Shown in pieces: positions 17,464 through 24,600 of a stretch of 64,000 bases of DNA (positions within the stretch are counted from its first letter, which is position 1; each line of letters starts with the position of its first letter). Under the pieces are notes generated by a model that was not told where the DNA came from, did no database searches, and worked only from the letters and a program-made list of their open reading frames with translations. Origin of the DNA: a virus; IMG/VR virus record IMGVR_UViG_3300032214_000867, positions 1 through 64,000 of that record. One strand, given 5' to 3'. Position numbers and translations under genes: made by a program.

Positions 17464-18825
17464 ATGAACGCTTTTAACCTATACGAAGCATATTCTGCGG
17501 TTTATAATGAAGATCTGAGAGGAGATATTCTAACTGTAGAAGAAGATTTTGAGTTTATTGACGAACTTTCTGATAATGAACTTGATCAAGTAATGGAAGA
17601 AATTCTTTCAGAAGGTGTAGAACTTTCTGAATGTATTGAAACATTTGATGAAGTTCTTAGTGAAGCAAGAGTGGATATGGCTGCTCGTGCTGCTGCAAGA
17701 AAACAATATGCTGCCACGTCTGAAAAGGCCGCAAAAGAGGCAAGAGGGCGAGCAAAAGAAAAAGAAAAATCAGAACGAAGAGCAGAAAGAGTAGAAAGAA
17801 TTAAATCTTCTGCAAAAAGGGCAGCAGAGAACGTAAAGACAAAGGCAGCAGGAGTTGCCTCTGCCGCCGCTGGAGGCGCCGCTGAGGCGGGTAGAAAGGC
17901 GAAAGAGGGTGTTAAAAAGGTTAGTGGTAAACTCGCCGCTGCTAAGGATAAAATAAAAGGTTTTATGGGTCGTGTGGGTAAAGCAGCAAAAGCAGGTGTT
18001 TCTGCTGCTAAGAAAGAATTTAGTGGTGAGGCAGATAGAGAGGCAAGAGCAAGATCAACTGGCAGAGAAATGAGAAGAGCTGCTAGACGCCATGCTTCTA
18101 AAGATACAAGTGAATTTAGTGGTGGTTCTTCAAAAAAATCAACATGGAAACCTAGTGGTGAAAATGTAAAGCGCACTTTCCCATCTTCTGCTTCTTCTGG
18201 ATCTTCATCATCTGGTAGTAAAAAGTCAACATGGAAACCTAGTGGTGAAAATGTAAAGCGCACTTTCCCATCTTCTGCTTCTTCTGGATCTTCATCATCT
18301 GGTACTAAAAAGTCAACTCTTAAACCTAATGTTTCTGGTAGAAAAGAAGCAGCATCTGGTGGTGGAATTAAATCAAAGTCTGTTTCTGGGGGTAGCGGCG
18401 GACCTTCATCTGCTGGTAGAGCACTTCCACCCAGAGGTGCTACATCAGCAACTGCTTCCGGAAAACCAAGACCAGAATCGCAAAGAATTCTTGCTATGAG
18501 CAGAGCTGCTTCTAGAGGAAGAAAACTTTTAAATAAAGAAGATTTTGAAATTCTTGCTGCATATATTCTTGAAGATTTAATTTCTGAAGGATATGCTAAT
18601 ACTTTTGAAGACGCACTTTATGTTCTCGAATCATTCTCTGATTATGAATTAGGAGAAATTGCAGAGTCTTATTTAGTTGAAGAAAGAGTGGATCTTTATG
18701 ATGTAGTTCTTGAGCATTTGCTCGACGAAGGGTATGCTGACAATGAAGAATCAGCAACTGTAATTATGACAAACATGAGTGAAGAATGGAGAAATGAAAT
18801 TTTGGATCAACTTGTTGATTTTTAG
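17464..18825 (+). CDS. Low-complexity late protein, probable prohead-core/virion type
   Basis: 453 residues. Acidic N-terminal domain (1-65), a long basic K/A/R-rich middle (about 70-215), a serine/glycine-rich repeat region (about 215-345) and an acidic helical C-terminal domain (FEILAAYILEDLISEGYANTFEDALYVLES). The repeat region holds a near-perfect 87-bp tandem duplication. The acidic-basic-acidic layout and late promoter suggest an internal head or scaffold protein, but this is inference. Confidence 0.6.
   Translation: MNAFNLYEAYSAVYNEDLRGDILTVEEDFEFIDELSDNELDQVMEEILSEGVELSECIETFDEVLSEARVDMAARAAARKQYAATSEKAAKEARGRAKEKEKSERRAERVERIKSSAKRAAENVKTKAAGVASAAAGGAAEAGRKAKEGVKKVSGKLAAAKDKIKGFMGRVGKAAKAGVSAAKKEFSGEADREARARSTGREMRRAARRHASKDTSEFSGGSSKKSTWKPSGENVKRTFPSSASSGSSSSGSKKSTWKPSGENVKRTFPSSASSGSSSSGTKKSTLKPNVSGRKEAASGGGIKSKSVSGGSGGPSSAGRALPPRGATSATASGKPRPESQRILAMSRAASRGRKLLNKEDFEILAAYILEDLISEGYANTFEDALYVLESFSDYELGEIAESYLVEERVDLYDVVLEHLLDEGYADNEESATVIMTNMSEEWRNEILDQLVDF
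18139..18312 (+). repeat. 87-bp tandem direct repeat inside a gene
   Basis: Two nearly identical 87-bp copies (starting 18139 and 18226), each encoding STWKPSGENVKRTF plus a serine/glycine tract, followed by a diverged start of a third copy (tcaactcttaaacct). In frame, so copy number could change without breaking the gene. Confidence 0.9.
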
Positions 18826-18848
18826 TATAACATAGATCTAAAGGTAAA

Positions 18849-18874
18849 GGGGGGTTGACAAACCCCCCTTTTTA
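18849..18874 (+). terminator. Intrinsic terminator
   Basis: GGGGGGTT-GACA-AACCCCCC stem-loop followed by TTTTTATT. Confidence 0.9.
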
Positions 18875-18884
18875 TTGCTAGAAT
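18855..18884 (+). promoter_or_regulatory. Sigma-70 promoter embedded in terminator
   Basis: TTGACA (18855-18860, in the loop of the hairpin), 18-base spacer containing the 3' arm and T-tract, TAGAAT (18879-18884). Confidence 0.8.
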
Positions 18885-18903
18885 CGCTTTGCTAGCGTTG
18901 AAG

Positions 18904-18911
18904 GATAAATA
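18904..18911 (+). promoter_or_regulatory. Late promoter GATAAATA
   Basis: GATAAATA 22 bases before the ATG at 18933, just downstream of an early promoter. Confidence 0.55.
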
Positions 18912-18932
18912 ATAGCTCTTAAAGATTACTAT

Positions 18933-19394
18933 ATGAGCTATGAAAATCCTTGGAGATACAATAGCGAAGTATTTGACTCTAATGATATTGGGGAGTACTT
19001 TGGTTTTGTTTATTGTATTACCAATAAGACCACTGGGAGAAAGTATATTGGAAGAAAGTACCTATGGTCTTACAGAACACCACCAGGTAAGAAAAGAAGA
19101 GTAAAGCAAGAGTCAGATTGGAAGAAGTATTATGGATCTTGTCCAGAACTAAAAGAAGATGTTAAAAAGTATGGTAAAGAGATCTTCAGTAGAGAAATAT
19201 TAAGTCTTCATATTGCAAAAGGTGAATGTAATTATGAAGAGACAAAACAACTTTTTTTAAATAATGTACTGAAAGAAGCACTTGACGACGGCACTCCCGC
19301 GTATTACAATAGCAACATACTAGGACGCTATATGCGGAAAGACTATGGAAACTTTGGAGCAAACTCTTCGACAAACTCACGATTGGGCAGTTGA
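18933..19394 (+). CDS. GIY-YIG-like nuclease domain protein
   Basis: 153 residues. EYFGFVYCITNKTTGRKYIGRKYLWSYR matches the start of a GIY-YIG nuclease fold (Y..YxITN..tGk.YIG), followed by basic helices. The segment after YIGRKY contains an unusual PPGKKRRVKQESDWKKYYGS insertion seen in phage putative endonucleases. It could be a homing-type or DNA-processing nuclease; activity is not established. It lies behind tandem early and late promoters and overlaps the next gene. Confidence 0.7.
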   Translation: MSYENPWRYNSEVFDSNDIGEYFGFVYCITNKTTGRKYIGRKYLWSYRTPPGKKRRVKQESDWKKYYGSCPELKEDVKKYGKEIFSREILSLHIAKGECNYEETKQLFLNNVLKEALDDGTPAYYNSNILGRYMRKDYGNFGANSSTNSRLGS

Positions 19395-19521
19395 TAGAAT
19401 TCATACGTTGTCTGAACAAGATCTAGAAGATGCTCGTTCTATTCAATTAGAGTTTAGTGAATGGTTGAATCCTGATATTGAAGATCATGATATATACTCT
19501 TTAGAATATATTGGAGAATAA
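19345..19521 (+). CDS. Small acidic hypothetical protein
   Basis: 58 residues (METLEQTLRQTHDW...), starting 50 bases inside the upstream gene. Acidic and helical (LSEQDLEDARSIQLEFSEWL). Function unknown. Confidence 0.55.
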   Translation: METLEQTLRQTHDWAVDRIHTLSEQDLEDARSIQLEFSEWLNPDIEDHDIYSLEYIGE

Positions 19522-19531
19522 TAAGGGTTAA

Positions 19532-20230
19532 ATGAGTAATAAATTATTTCCAGTTTGTGTAATAGATGATTTTTATACAGATCCTTATGCGGTAAGGGAA
19601 TTTGCACTATCCCAAAAATTTTATCCCAACACTGATGGTAGATGGCCAGGAGCAAGAACTGAACCAATTCATATAATTAATGAAAATTTGTTTCATCACT
19701 TTTGTGAAAAAATTTTATCTATATTTTATGATATGAATCAAATACAAAATTATAGAATAAGTACTTTATTTCAAAAAATTAAACCATTTCATTCCGATAA
19801 GTATAATGAAATTAATAGAGGTTTTATTCATCGGGATGGAGTTTTATTTGGTGGTGTGATATATTTGGATACGGATCCAGAAGAAACGACAGGGACATCA
19901 ATTTATACTTTTAAAAATAAATGGTATTGTAATAATGATTTAGATAATAAGGCAAACAATATTAAGTTTAAAAAATATGGGGGAACAAATTTGACTGATG
20001 ATGATATGATTTCTTGGAATGAAAGTAGAAATCAGTATTTTGAATCGGTTAGAGTTGAAAATGTATTTAATCGTTGCATATTGTTTGATGGAAATAGTTT
20101 TCACGGAGTTCCTTTTTTTGGTACTAAAGAAAGATTAACCCAAGTATTTTTTGTGGAAGATATAATATTTGATACATCTAACAATAAGTCTTCCCCAAAA
20201 TATCCACTTATTAAAGATAATGTTGGGTAA
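19532..20230 (+). CDS. DUF6445-like putative 2OG/Fe(II) oxygenase-related protein
   Basis: 232 residues. The N-terminal VCVIDDFYTDPYAVREFAL and the C-terminal SFHGVPFFG...RLTQVFFVED are characteristic of a family of cyanophage and marine bacterial proteins with a 2OG-oxygenase-like fold. FIHRDGVLFGGVIYLD could give an H.D iron site and SFHG the distal histidine. The substrate is unknown. Confidence 0.65.
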   Translation: MSNKLFPVCVIDDFYTDPYAVREFALSQKFYPNTDGRWPGARTEPIHIINENLFHHFCEKILSIFYDMNQIQNYRISTLFQKIKPFHSDKYNEINRGFIHRDGVLFGGVIYLDTDPEETTGTSIYTFKNKWYCNNDLDNKANNIKFKKYGGTNLTDDDMISWNESRNQYFESVRVENVFNRCILFDGNSFHGVPFFGTKERLTQVFFVEDIIFDTSNNKSSPKYPLIKDNVG

Positions 20231-20233
20231 TTG

Positions 20234-20262
20234 TTGACAAAACCTAAATATTAACTTATTAT
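20234..20262 (+). promoter_or_regulatory. Sigma-70 promoter with a late motif in its spacer
   Basis: TTGACA (20234), 17-base spacer, TATTAT (20257). The spacer contains CTAAATA (20244-20250), a late promoter motif. Drives the lysozyme-like gene at 20392. Confidence 0.7.
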
Positions 20263-20391
20263 GTAAAAATCCCTATTATGAGTAGGGTACTTATTATGAG
20301 TCTTTGATGTGACAATTAGAGCCGTGGAAGATGCCCTTCGAGAGTTGGGTGTACCCCTCTTCTATACGGATGTAGAGTTCAATTAAATTTA
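20263..20391 (+). other. Leader before the lysozyme-like gene
   Basis: Contains a small hairpin CCCTA/TAGGG (20271-20287) and two direct copies of TATTATGAGT (20274 and 20292). A GTG-started 25-codon frame (20309-20386) is open but lacks a ribosome site; not called as a gene. Confidence 0.4.
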
Positions 20392-21021
20392 ATGCAAAAC
20401 ATCTTTACTGTAGCCCTGCCCCTTCTGGCATCGGTTACAACCAATGTGGCAACACTGCCTGTATTTCCTCCTTTGACGACGCCTCCAGCGCCGTTTTCTG
20501 TTATTAAGGAGTTTGATACGACAGCGACCCGAGAGGTTGCTCCCGAAAAGCCAAAAGAGAAAAGGCTAATTTGTAAAGGGTGTTCAGAATATGAACAACT
20601 TGCCTTGGATTTTTTCCAAGATCAAGGAATTAAAGACAGAAACGCCCTTGCTACTATCATGGGCAATATTAAGCAAGAATCTATGTTCGTGCCTAATATT
20701 TGTGAAGGTGGTAGCAGGACTCAGTACCATCACTGCGGTCGTGGTTATGGTCTGATCCAATGGACATCTGCCGATCGTTATTATGGATTGGGTGATTTTG
20801 CTAGGAAGTATGGTGGTTCTCCATCAGCACTCCCAACGCAACTTCGTTATCTAACGACTGAGGTTCAATGGAAACGAATTGTTGACAGGATGAAAACTCC
20901 TGGTAAATCCATCAATCGTTACATGGACTATGCGTATAGTTGGATTGGTTGGGGCATTCATGGTGCCCGCACTTCATATGCTCATGAGTATGCTAACCGA
21001 CTGATCACGGTAGAGGTTTGA
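20392..21021 (+). CDS. Secreted phage lysozyme-like peptidoglycan hydrolase
   Basis: 209 residues. The first about 20 residues (MQNIFTVALPLLASVTTNVA) look like a weak signal peptide or anchor, followed by a proline-rich linker. The catalytic domain (about 65-205) shows NALATIMGNIKQESMFVPN, with the candidate catalytic Glu, and GYGLIQWTSADRY, the pattern of the tail-lysozyme family (Phage_lysozyme2 type). It may serve in lysis or entry. Its own promoter lies at 20234 and a palindrome ends the unit at 21044. Confidence 0.8.
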   Translation: MQNIFTVALPLLASVTTNVATLPVFPPLTTPPAPFSVIKEFDTTATREVAPEKPKEKRLICKGCSEYEQLALDFFQDQGIKDRNALATIMGNIKQESMFVPNICEGGSRTQYHHCGRGYGLIQWTSADRYYGLGDFARKYGGSPSALPTQLRYLTTEVQWKRIVDRMKTPGKSINRYMDYAYSWIGWGIHGARTSYAHEYANRLITVEV

Positions 21022-21043
21022 CACAATAAAATAGTAATTTATG

Positions 21044-21080
21044 GAGGAAAGTTTAAACTTTCCTCTATCCTCTATATAAT
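21044..21080 (+). promoter_or_regulatory. Palindrome and probable promoter
   Basis: A perfect 22-base palindrome GAGGAAAGTTT/AAACTTTCCTC (21044-21065) is followed by TATAAT (21075-21080); a weak -35 TTTAAA lies 17 bases upstream within the palindrome. Same layout as the clear terminator-promoter elements, though the T-run comes only after the -10. Confidence 0.5.
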
Positions 21081-21127
21081 ATTTTTAAAGTGTTATATAT
21101 AAACATATCTTATTTTTGGAGATTATT

Positions 21128-21322
21128 ATGTCTATTACAGTACAACAAATTACTGATGCGGTAACTACTTGGCAAACCGAAGACGAAAAGTTTGTTAGTG
21201 GGAATAGTGCCGCAGGTACACGAGCACGTAAGGCACTTCAGGAACTTTCTAAACTCGTTAAGATTCGTAGAACGGAAATTTCCGAAGAAAAAAATTTGAG
21301 AAAAGCAAATAAAAATTCTTGA
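21128..21322 (+). CDS. Histone H1 (Hc1)-like small DNA-binding protein
   Basis: 64 residues starting MSITVQQITDA with GGAG upstream; the ATG at 21116 is less well placed. SGNSAAGTRARKALQELSKLVKIRRTEISEEKN follows the pattern of bacterial Hc1/H1-like proteins (GN.AAGTRaRKalQel.klak.iR.ei). Such proteins bind DNA non-specifically; a role in packaging or host nucleoid handling is inference. The stop is followed by an AT-rich gap. Confidence 0.65.
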   Translation: MSITVQQITDAVTTWQTEDEKFVSGNSAAGTRARKALQELSKLVKIRRTEISEEKNLRKANKNS

Positions 21323-21353
21323 TTTTTTATTTTTATTTTAATTATTTGTAGAA

Positions 21354-21932
21354 ATGACCGAGTATTATCCAGAAACTCCTATTTTAGAGCATTACTTTAT
21401 TCCTTCTCAAATGAGTAAAGAAATATGTGATAATATAATTAAAGATTTTCTTGAAGAGGAGTATTTGGAAAAATCATGTATCAGTACTAAAGGTAAATTT
21501 ATTCCTCAAGTGAGATTATCATCTCATCGATGGCTTTATACTGATTCTTGGGTTGCTGGAATGCTATCTCATTTTGTTACAGTGGCAAATAAATCTTTTT
21601 TTGATTTTGATTTGGAAGGGTGGCATGATCAGATTCAATTTACTGTGTATCAACCACCTAAAGATCATTACAATTGGCACATTGATGTTATACATAAACC
21701 ACAAAGACATTTTCTTAGAAAATTGAGTATTGTGATGTGTTTGAGTTCTAAAGAGGATTATGGTGGTGGAGAACTTCAATTATTTCATCCAACAAAAAAA
21801 GTAAAAACTTTTAAGCTTGATGTTGGTGATGTAGTTATTTTTCCATCAATAGTTTCTCACAGAGTTAAACCCGTAACTTCTGGTAGAAGAATTTCTTTAG
21901 TTGGGTGGTATGGTGGACCACCTTTTCGTTGA
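21354..21932 (+). CDS. 2OG-Fe(II) oxygenase, PKHD-type hydroxylase-like
   Basis: 192 residues. HYNWHIDVI carries the HxD motif, YGGGELQLFHP the typical PiuC-like strand, DVVIFPSIVSHRVKPVTSGRRISLVGWYGGP the distal His plus Arg that binds 2-oxoglutarate. The complete motif set makes this the clearest 2OG oxygenase in the window. Its target (protein, lipid or DNA) is unknown; T4-like cyanophages often carry several. Confidence 0.88.
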   Translation: MTEYYPETPILEHYFIPSQMSKEICDNIIKDFLEEEYLEKSCISTKGKFIPQVRLSSHRWLYTDSWVAGMLSHFVTVANKSFFDFDLEGWHDQIQFTVYQPPKDHYNWHIDVIHKPQRHFLRKLSIVMCLSSKEDYGGGELQLFHPTKKVKTFKLDVGDVVIFPSIVSHRVKPVTSGRRISLVGWYGGPPFR

Positions 21933-21941
21933 TCTGGATGC

Positions 21942-21970
21942 TTGACAAGGTTGCCACTATCCTCTATAAT
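21942..21970 (+). promoter_or_regulatory. Sigma-70 promoter for the tRNA region
   Basis: TTGACA (21942), 17-base spacer, TATAAT (21965); consensus in both boxes, 40 bases before tRNA-Ile. Confidence 0.85.
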
Positions 21971-22009
21971 ACTCTCATGGGCAGGCGGGGTTCCACTCCA
22001 CTCCCACAT

Positions 22010-22081
22010 GGGATTGTCGCCTATTGGTTAAGGCCCACTGCTTATAACGGTGTGAAGAGGGTTCAATTCCCTCCAGTCCTA
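22010..22081 (+). tRNA. tRNA-Ile (anticodon UAU)
   Basis: Acceptor GGGATTG/CAGTCCT, D stem GCC/GGC, anticodon stem CACTG/CGGTG with loop CTTATAA, T arm GAGGG-TTCAATT-CCCTC, discriminator A. Reads AUA, common in this AT-rich genome. Confidence 0.85.
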
Positions 22082-22107
22082 TTTGGAAGATTTTACTCTT
22101 CCATAAT

Positions 22108-22181
<74 letters not shown>

Positions 22182-22228
22182 TTGGAGATGTATTCTCCAT
22201 AATACACACGAACACACAAGAGTAAATT

Positions 22229-22432
22229 ATGACACCATACGAACTACGATTTGAGATTTTTAAGCAAGCATATGCATTTGCTAACGATAAGTTTAGTATT
22301 GAATATGATACTGCCCGTTGTTGGAATGAAAATTCTATGAATACGGTCAAGATGGATTATCCAGATTTTCCTTCTTATCAAGATGTTGAGTCACTTGCTG
22401 AAAAAATTAATGAGTTTGTAAGTTCTAAGTAG
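22229..22432 (+). CDS. Small conserved hypothetical protein
   Basis: 67 residues (MTPYELRFEIFKQAYAFANDKF...), helical and acidic, embedded among tRNA genes. The sequence type is common in T4-like cyanophages; function unknown. Confidence 0.7.
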   Translation: MTPYELRFEIFKQAYAFANDKFSIEYDTARCWNENSMNTVKMDYPDFPSYQDVESLAEKINEFVSSK

Positions 22433-22440
22433 TAGAACAT

Positions 22441-22512
22441 TCCACAATGGCGCAGCGGTAGCGCAGATGACTGTTAATCATTTGGTCCCTGGTTCGAATC
22501 CAGGTTGTGGAG
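22441..22512 (+). tRNA. tRNA-Asn (anticodon GUU)
   Basis: Acceptor TCCACAA/TTGTGGA, anticodon stem GATGA/TCATT with loop CTGTTAA, T arm CCTGG-TTCGAAT-CCAGG, discriminator G. Confidence 0.93.
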
Positions 22513-22703
22513 TTGGAAGGGTTGGAAATGTTCGATTCTTTCATATTATCACTGCCCTCTAATGCAGTGAAAATCGCAGAAAGTGTCTTCTGCTGGTGAT
22601 GGGCACTCATCACCGTTCCGTAGGTGCCAAATACCCCTCCTGGTTACGACTGGGAGAAGTAAAGAGAAAGAACATAGGTAAAGTTCTTTCCACCTACCAT
22701 ATG
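22513..22703 (+). other. Structured gene-free stretch between tRNAs
   Basis: No convincing reading frame. Four strong hairpins: CACTGC/GCAGTG (22550-22569), GCAGAA/TTCTGC (22576-22593), GGTGATG/CATCACC (22595-22614) and GAAAGAAC/GTTCTTTC (22666-22691). None is followed by a T-run, so they are not terminators. It could be a small RNA or a degenerate tRNA array; I cannot assign it. Confidence 0.5.
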
Positions 22704-22776
22704 CCCTTGTAGCTCAGTTGGTAGAGCACCGCTTTTGTAAAGCGGTTGTCGCAAGTTCAAGTCTTGTCGGGGGCTT
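22704..22776 (+). tRNA. tRNA-Thr (anticodon UGU)
   Basis: Acceptor GCCCTTG/CGGGGGC (with G-T pairs), D stem GCTC/GAGC, anticodon stem CCGCT/AGCGG with loop TTTGTAA, T arm GCAAG-TTCAAGT-CTTGT, discriminator T. Confidence 0.9.
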
Positions 22777-22804
22777 GACATAATACTTATTATGTCTTAT
22801 ACTT
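22776..22804 (+). promoter_or_regulatory. Sigma-70 promoter with palindrome in the spacer
   Basis: TTGACA (22776), 17-base spacer, TATACT (22799). A perfect inverted repeat GACATAATA-CT-TATTATGTC (22778-22797) covers the spacer, an operator-like arrangement. Upstream of tRNA-Gly. Confidence 0.65.
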
Positions 22805-22822
22805 TTCCTATCCGTGTGAAGG

Positions 22823-22854
22823 TAAGTGCTGGGGGAGAAATCTCCCACTTTTGC
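22823..22854 (+). terminator. Possible terminator or processing hairpin before tRNA-Gly
   Basis: AGTG...GGGAGAAATCTCCC...CACT stem-loop followed by only TTTT; immediately precedes tRNA-Gly, so it may instead aid tRNA processing. Confidence 0.4.
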
Positions 22855-22923
22855 GAATGTGGTGTAGCGGTAACATCCCATCCTTCCAAGTTGGTGTCAC
22901 GGGTTCGATCCCCGTCATTCGCT
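22853..22923 (+). tRNA. tRNA-Gly (anticodon UCC)
   Basis: Acceptor GCGAATG/CATTCGC, anticodon loop CTTCCAA on stem CCATC/GTTGG (one T-T mismatch), T arm ACGGG-TTCGATC-CCCGT, discriminator T. Confidence 0.88.
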
Positions 22924-22940
22924 TCTTAACCAAATCTTAG

Positions 22941-22969
22941 TTGACATAAGACTCAAGATGCTCTAAGAT
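22941..22969 (+). promoter_or_regulatory. Sigma-70 promoter for the porin gene
   Basis: TTGACA (22941), 17-base spacer, TAAGAT (22964). A late motif CTAAATA lies further on at 23001-23007. The leader of about 90 bases contains an AAGATTT/AAATCTT inverted repeat (23012-23037). Confidence 0.7.
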
Positions 22970-23065
22970 ACTCTCAATCTTAAGATTTGCTTAAGACTTC
23001 CTAAATAACGAAGATTTGCTTTGTTGTAAATCTTTATATTGTCCTATAGTACATAAAACAATTTT

Positions 23066-24535
23066 ATGAAACTCAAACAACTGATGCTTGCACCTGTTGC
23101 TCTGGGAATGGTTGCTCCTGTTGCTGCGAATGCCGCAGATCTGAATATGGCAGCAGTCAACCAATATGCTTCCTCTGAGCAGGTTACAAGTATTAATCAA
23201 CTCTCTGATGTGCAACCAACCGATTGGGCATATCAGGCACTCAGCAACCTTGTAGAGCGTTATGGTTGCGTTGCTGGTTATCCTAATGGCACTTATGGTG
23301 GTGGTAAGGCAATGACCCGATATGAGGCAGCAGCACTTCTTAATGCTTGCCTTGATCGCGTAACCGAACAAACTGATGAACTGAAGCGTCTTGCCGATGA
23401 GTTCCGTAATGAACTTACTGTAATTCAAGGTTCTGTTACTAAACTGGAAGCACAAGTTGGACAACTTGAAGCAACTCAGTTCTCCACCACAACTAAACTG
23501 CGTGGTGAAGCAAACTTCGTGATCGGTAATGTTGATAATTACAAGACCAAAGGTGGTGATGTAACTCATGCAGCATTCAATTATGATCTGCGTCTGAACC
23601 TGGATACTTCATTCACTGGTAAGGATCTACTCAAAACCCGTCTGCGTTCTGCTAACTTCAGTAGTGATCCTTTCGGTTCTAGTTCTTCTCTGTTTAAACT
23701 TGATAAAGCTGACAACACTTCTAGTGAAGTTGGTAACAACGTAGTTATCGACCGTCTGTACTATCAGTTCCCTGCTTTCAATAACAAAGCAACTCTGACT
23801 GCTGGTGCTGCTGTTCGCAACACTGAGATTGCCTGGGTGCCTTCTGCTTATAAGTCTGGTATTCTTGACTTCTTTGCCGTTGCTGGTACTCCTGGTGTTT
23901 ATAACAAGGCAACTGGTGCTGGTTTCGGTGTTCAGTATGGAAAGAAAGGTCTTGTTGCTGGTGTAAACTACGTTGCACAAGCAGGACAAGATAGTTCTAA
24001 GGGTGAGTTTGATGAGACTGGTGCTCTCAATACTCTTGCACAAATCGGTTATCGTGGTACTAACTGGGGTGCTGCATTTGGTTATCGTTATGGTACTGAA
24101 GGTACTCGTGTTCGTACTTATAACGGTCTTGATGGTTCTTCTGGTACTCTGGTTCCTGGTCAAACTTCCAACGGTTATGCTCTGAACGCATACTGGCAAC
24201 CTAAGAAGTCTGGTATTGTTCCTTCTGTCTCCGCAGGTTATGGTTGGAATACTGTGAGTGGTACTGCTAGTGCTGCTACAGATAGTCAGTCTTGGTTTGC
24301 TGGTTTGACTTGGGATGATGTGTTTATTGATGGTAACTCTGCTGGCGTTGCTATCGGACAGGCACCTACTGGTGAAGATCTTGAAAAGGCAACGATGCTT
24401 GAGATTTTCTACAAGTATCAAGTGTCTGATAACATCAGTGTCACTCCTGCTATTATCTACGGAAGTGATAACCAGCGCCTTGCTGATAACTCCTCTAACT
24501 GGGGTGGTGTAATTCAGACGACTTTCCGTTTCTGA
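23066..24535 (+). CDS. Cyanobacterial-type outer-membrane porin (SLH-OprB, iron-uptake porin family)
   Basis: 489 residues. Signal peptide ending ANAADL (cleavage about residue 23). An SLH domain follows: QLSDVQPTDWAYQALSNLVERYGCVAGYPNGTYGG.KAMTRYEAAALLNACL. A short coiled coil (DELKRLADEFRNELTVIQGSVTKLEAQV) leads to a beta-barrel ending in ..VIQTTFRF, with the terminal F expected of outer-membrane barrels. This is the architecture of major marine picocyanobacterial porins (SomA/SomB type). Codons are more GC-rich than its neighbours, suggesting host origin. It has its own promoter and terminator. Effect on the infected cell (nutrient uptake or receptor change) is unknown. Confidence 0.93.
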   Translation: MKLKQLMLAPVALGMVAPVAANAADLNMAAVNQYASSEQVTSINQLSDVQPTDWAYQALSNLVERYGCVAGYPNGTYGGGKAMTRYEAAALLNACLDRVTEQTDELKRLADEFRNELTVIQGSVTKLEAQVGQLEATQFSTTTKLRGEANFVIGNVDNYKTKGGDVTHAAFNYDLRLNLDTSFTGKDLLKTRLRSANFSSDPFGSSSSLFKLDKADNTSSEVGNNVVIDRLYYQFPAFNNKATLTAGAAVRNTEIAWVPSAYKSGILDFFAVAGTPGVYNKATGAGFGVQYGKKGLVAGVNYVAQAGQDSSKGEFDETGALNTLAQIGYRGTNWGAAFGYRYGTEGTRVRTYNGLDGSSGTLVPGQTSNGYALNAYWQPKKSGIVPSVSAGYGWNTVSGTASAATDSQSWFAGLTWDDVFIDGNSAGVAIGQAPTGEDLEKATMLEIFYKYQVSDNISVTPAIIYGSDNQRLADNSSNWGGVIQTTFRF

Positions 24536-24545
24536 TAGTTTAATA

Positions 24546-24570
24546 GGGGGTTGACAAAACCCCCTTTTTG
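24546..24570 (+). terminator. Intrinsic terminator after the porin gene
   Basis: GGGGGTT-GACAA-AACCCCC stem-loop followed by TTTTTG. Confidence 0.9.
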
Positions 24571-24579
24571 TTGTATTCT
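24551..24579 (+). promoter_or_regulatory. Sigma-70 promoter embedded in terminator
   Basis: TTGACA (24551-24556) in the hairpin, 17-base spacer, TATTCT (24574-24579). Drives the small gene at 24601 and tRNA-Val. Confidence 0.8.
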
Positions 24580-24600
24580 GTGTAAGGAAAGGAAAAACTA

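Noticed and set aside
17586-18263. Minus-strand frame of 225 codons opposite the low-complexity gene
   Set aside because: Shadow of the K/A/R-rich and serine-rich + strand coding sequence; no ribosome site or promoter.
18139-18312. Direct repeats considered as a CRISPR array
   Set aside because: Copies are contiguous without spacers and lie in a coding frame.
20309-20386. GTG-started 25-codon frame before the lysozyme-like gene
   Set aside because: No ribosome site and within the leader; too weak to call.
23627-24421. Minus-strand frame of 264 codons opposite the porin
   Set aside because: Codon-bias shadow of the porin gene, threonine/serine-rich with no motif.
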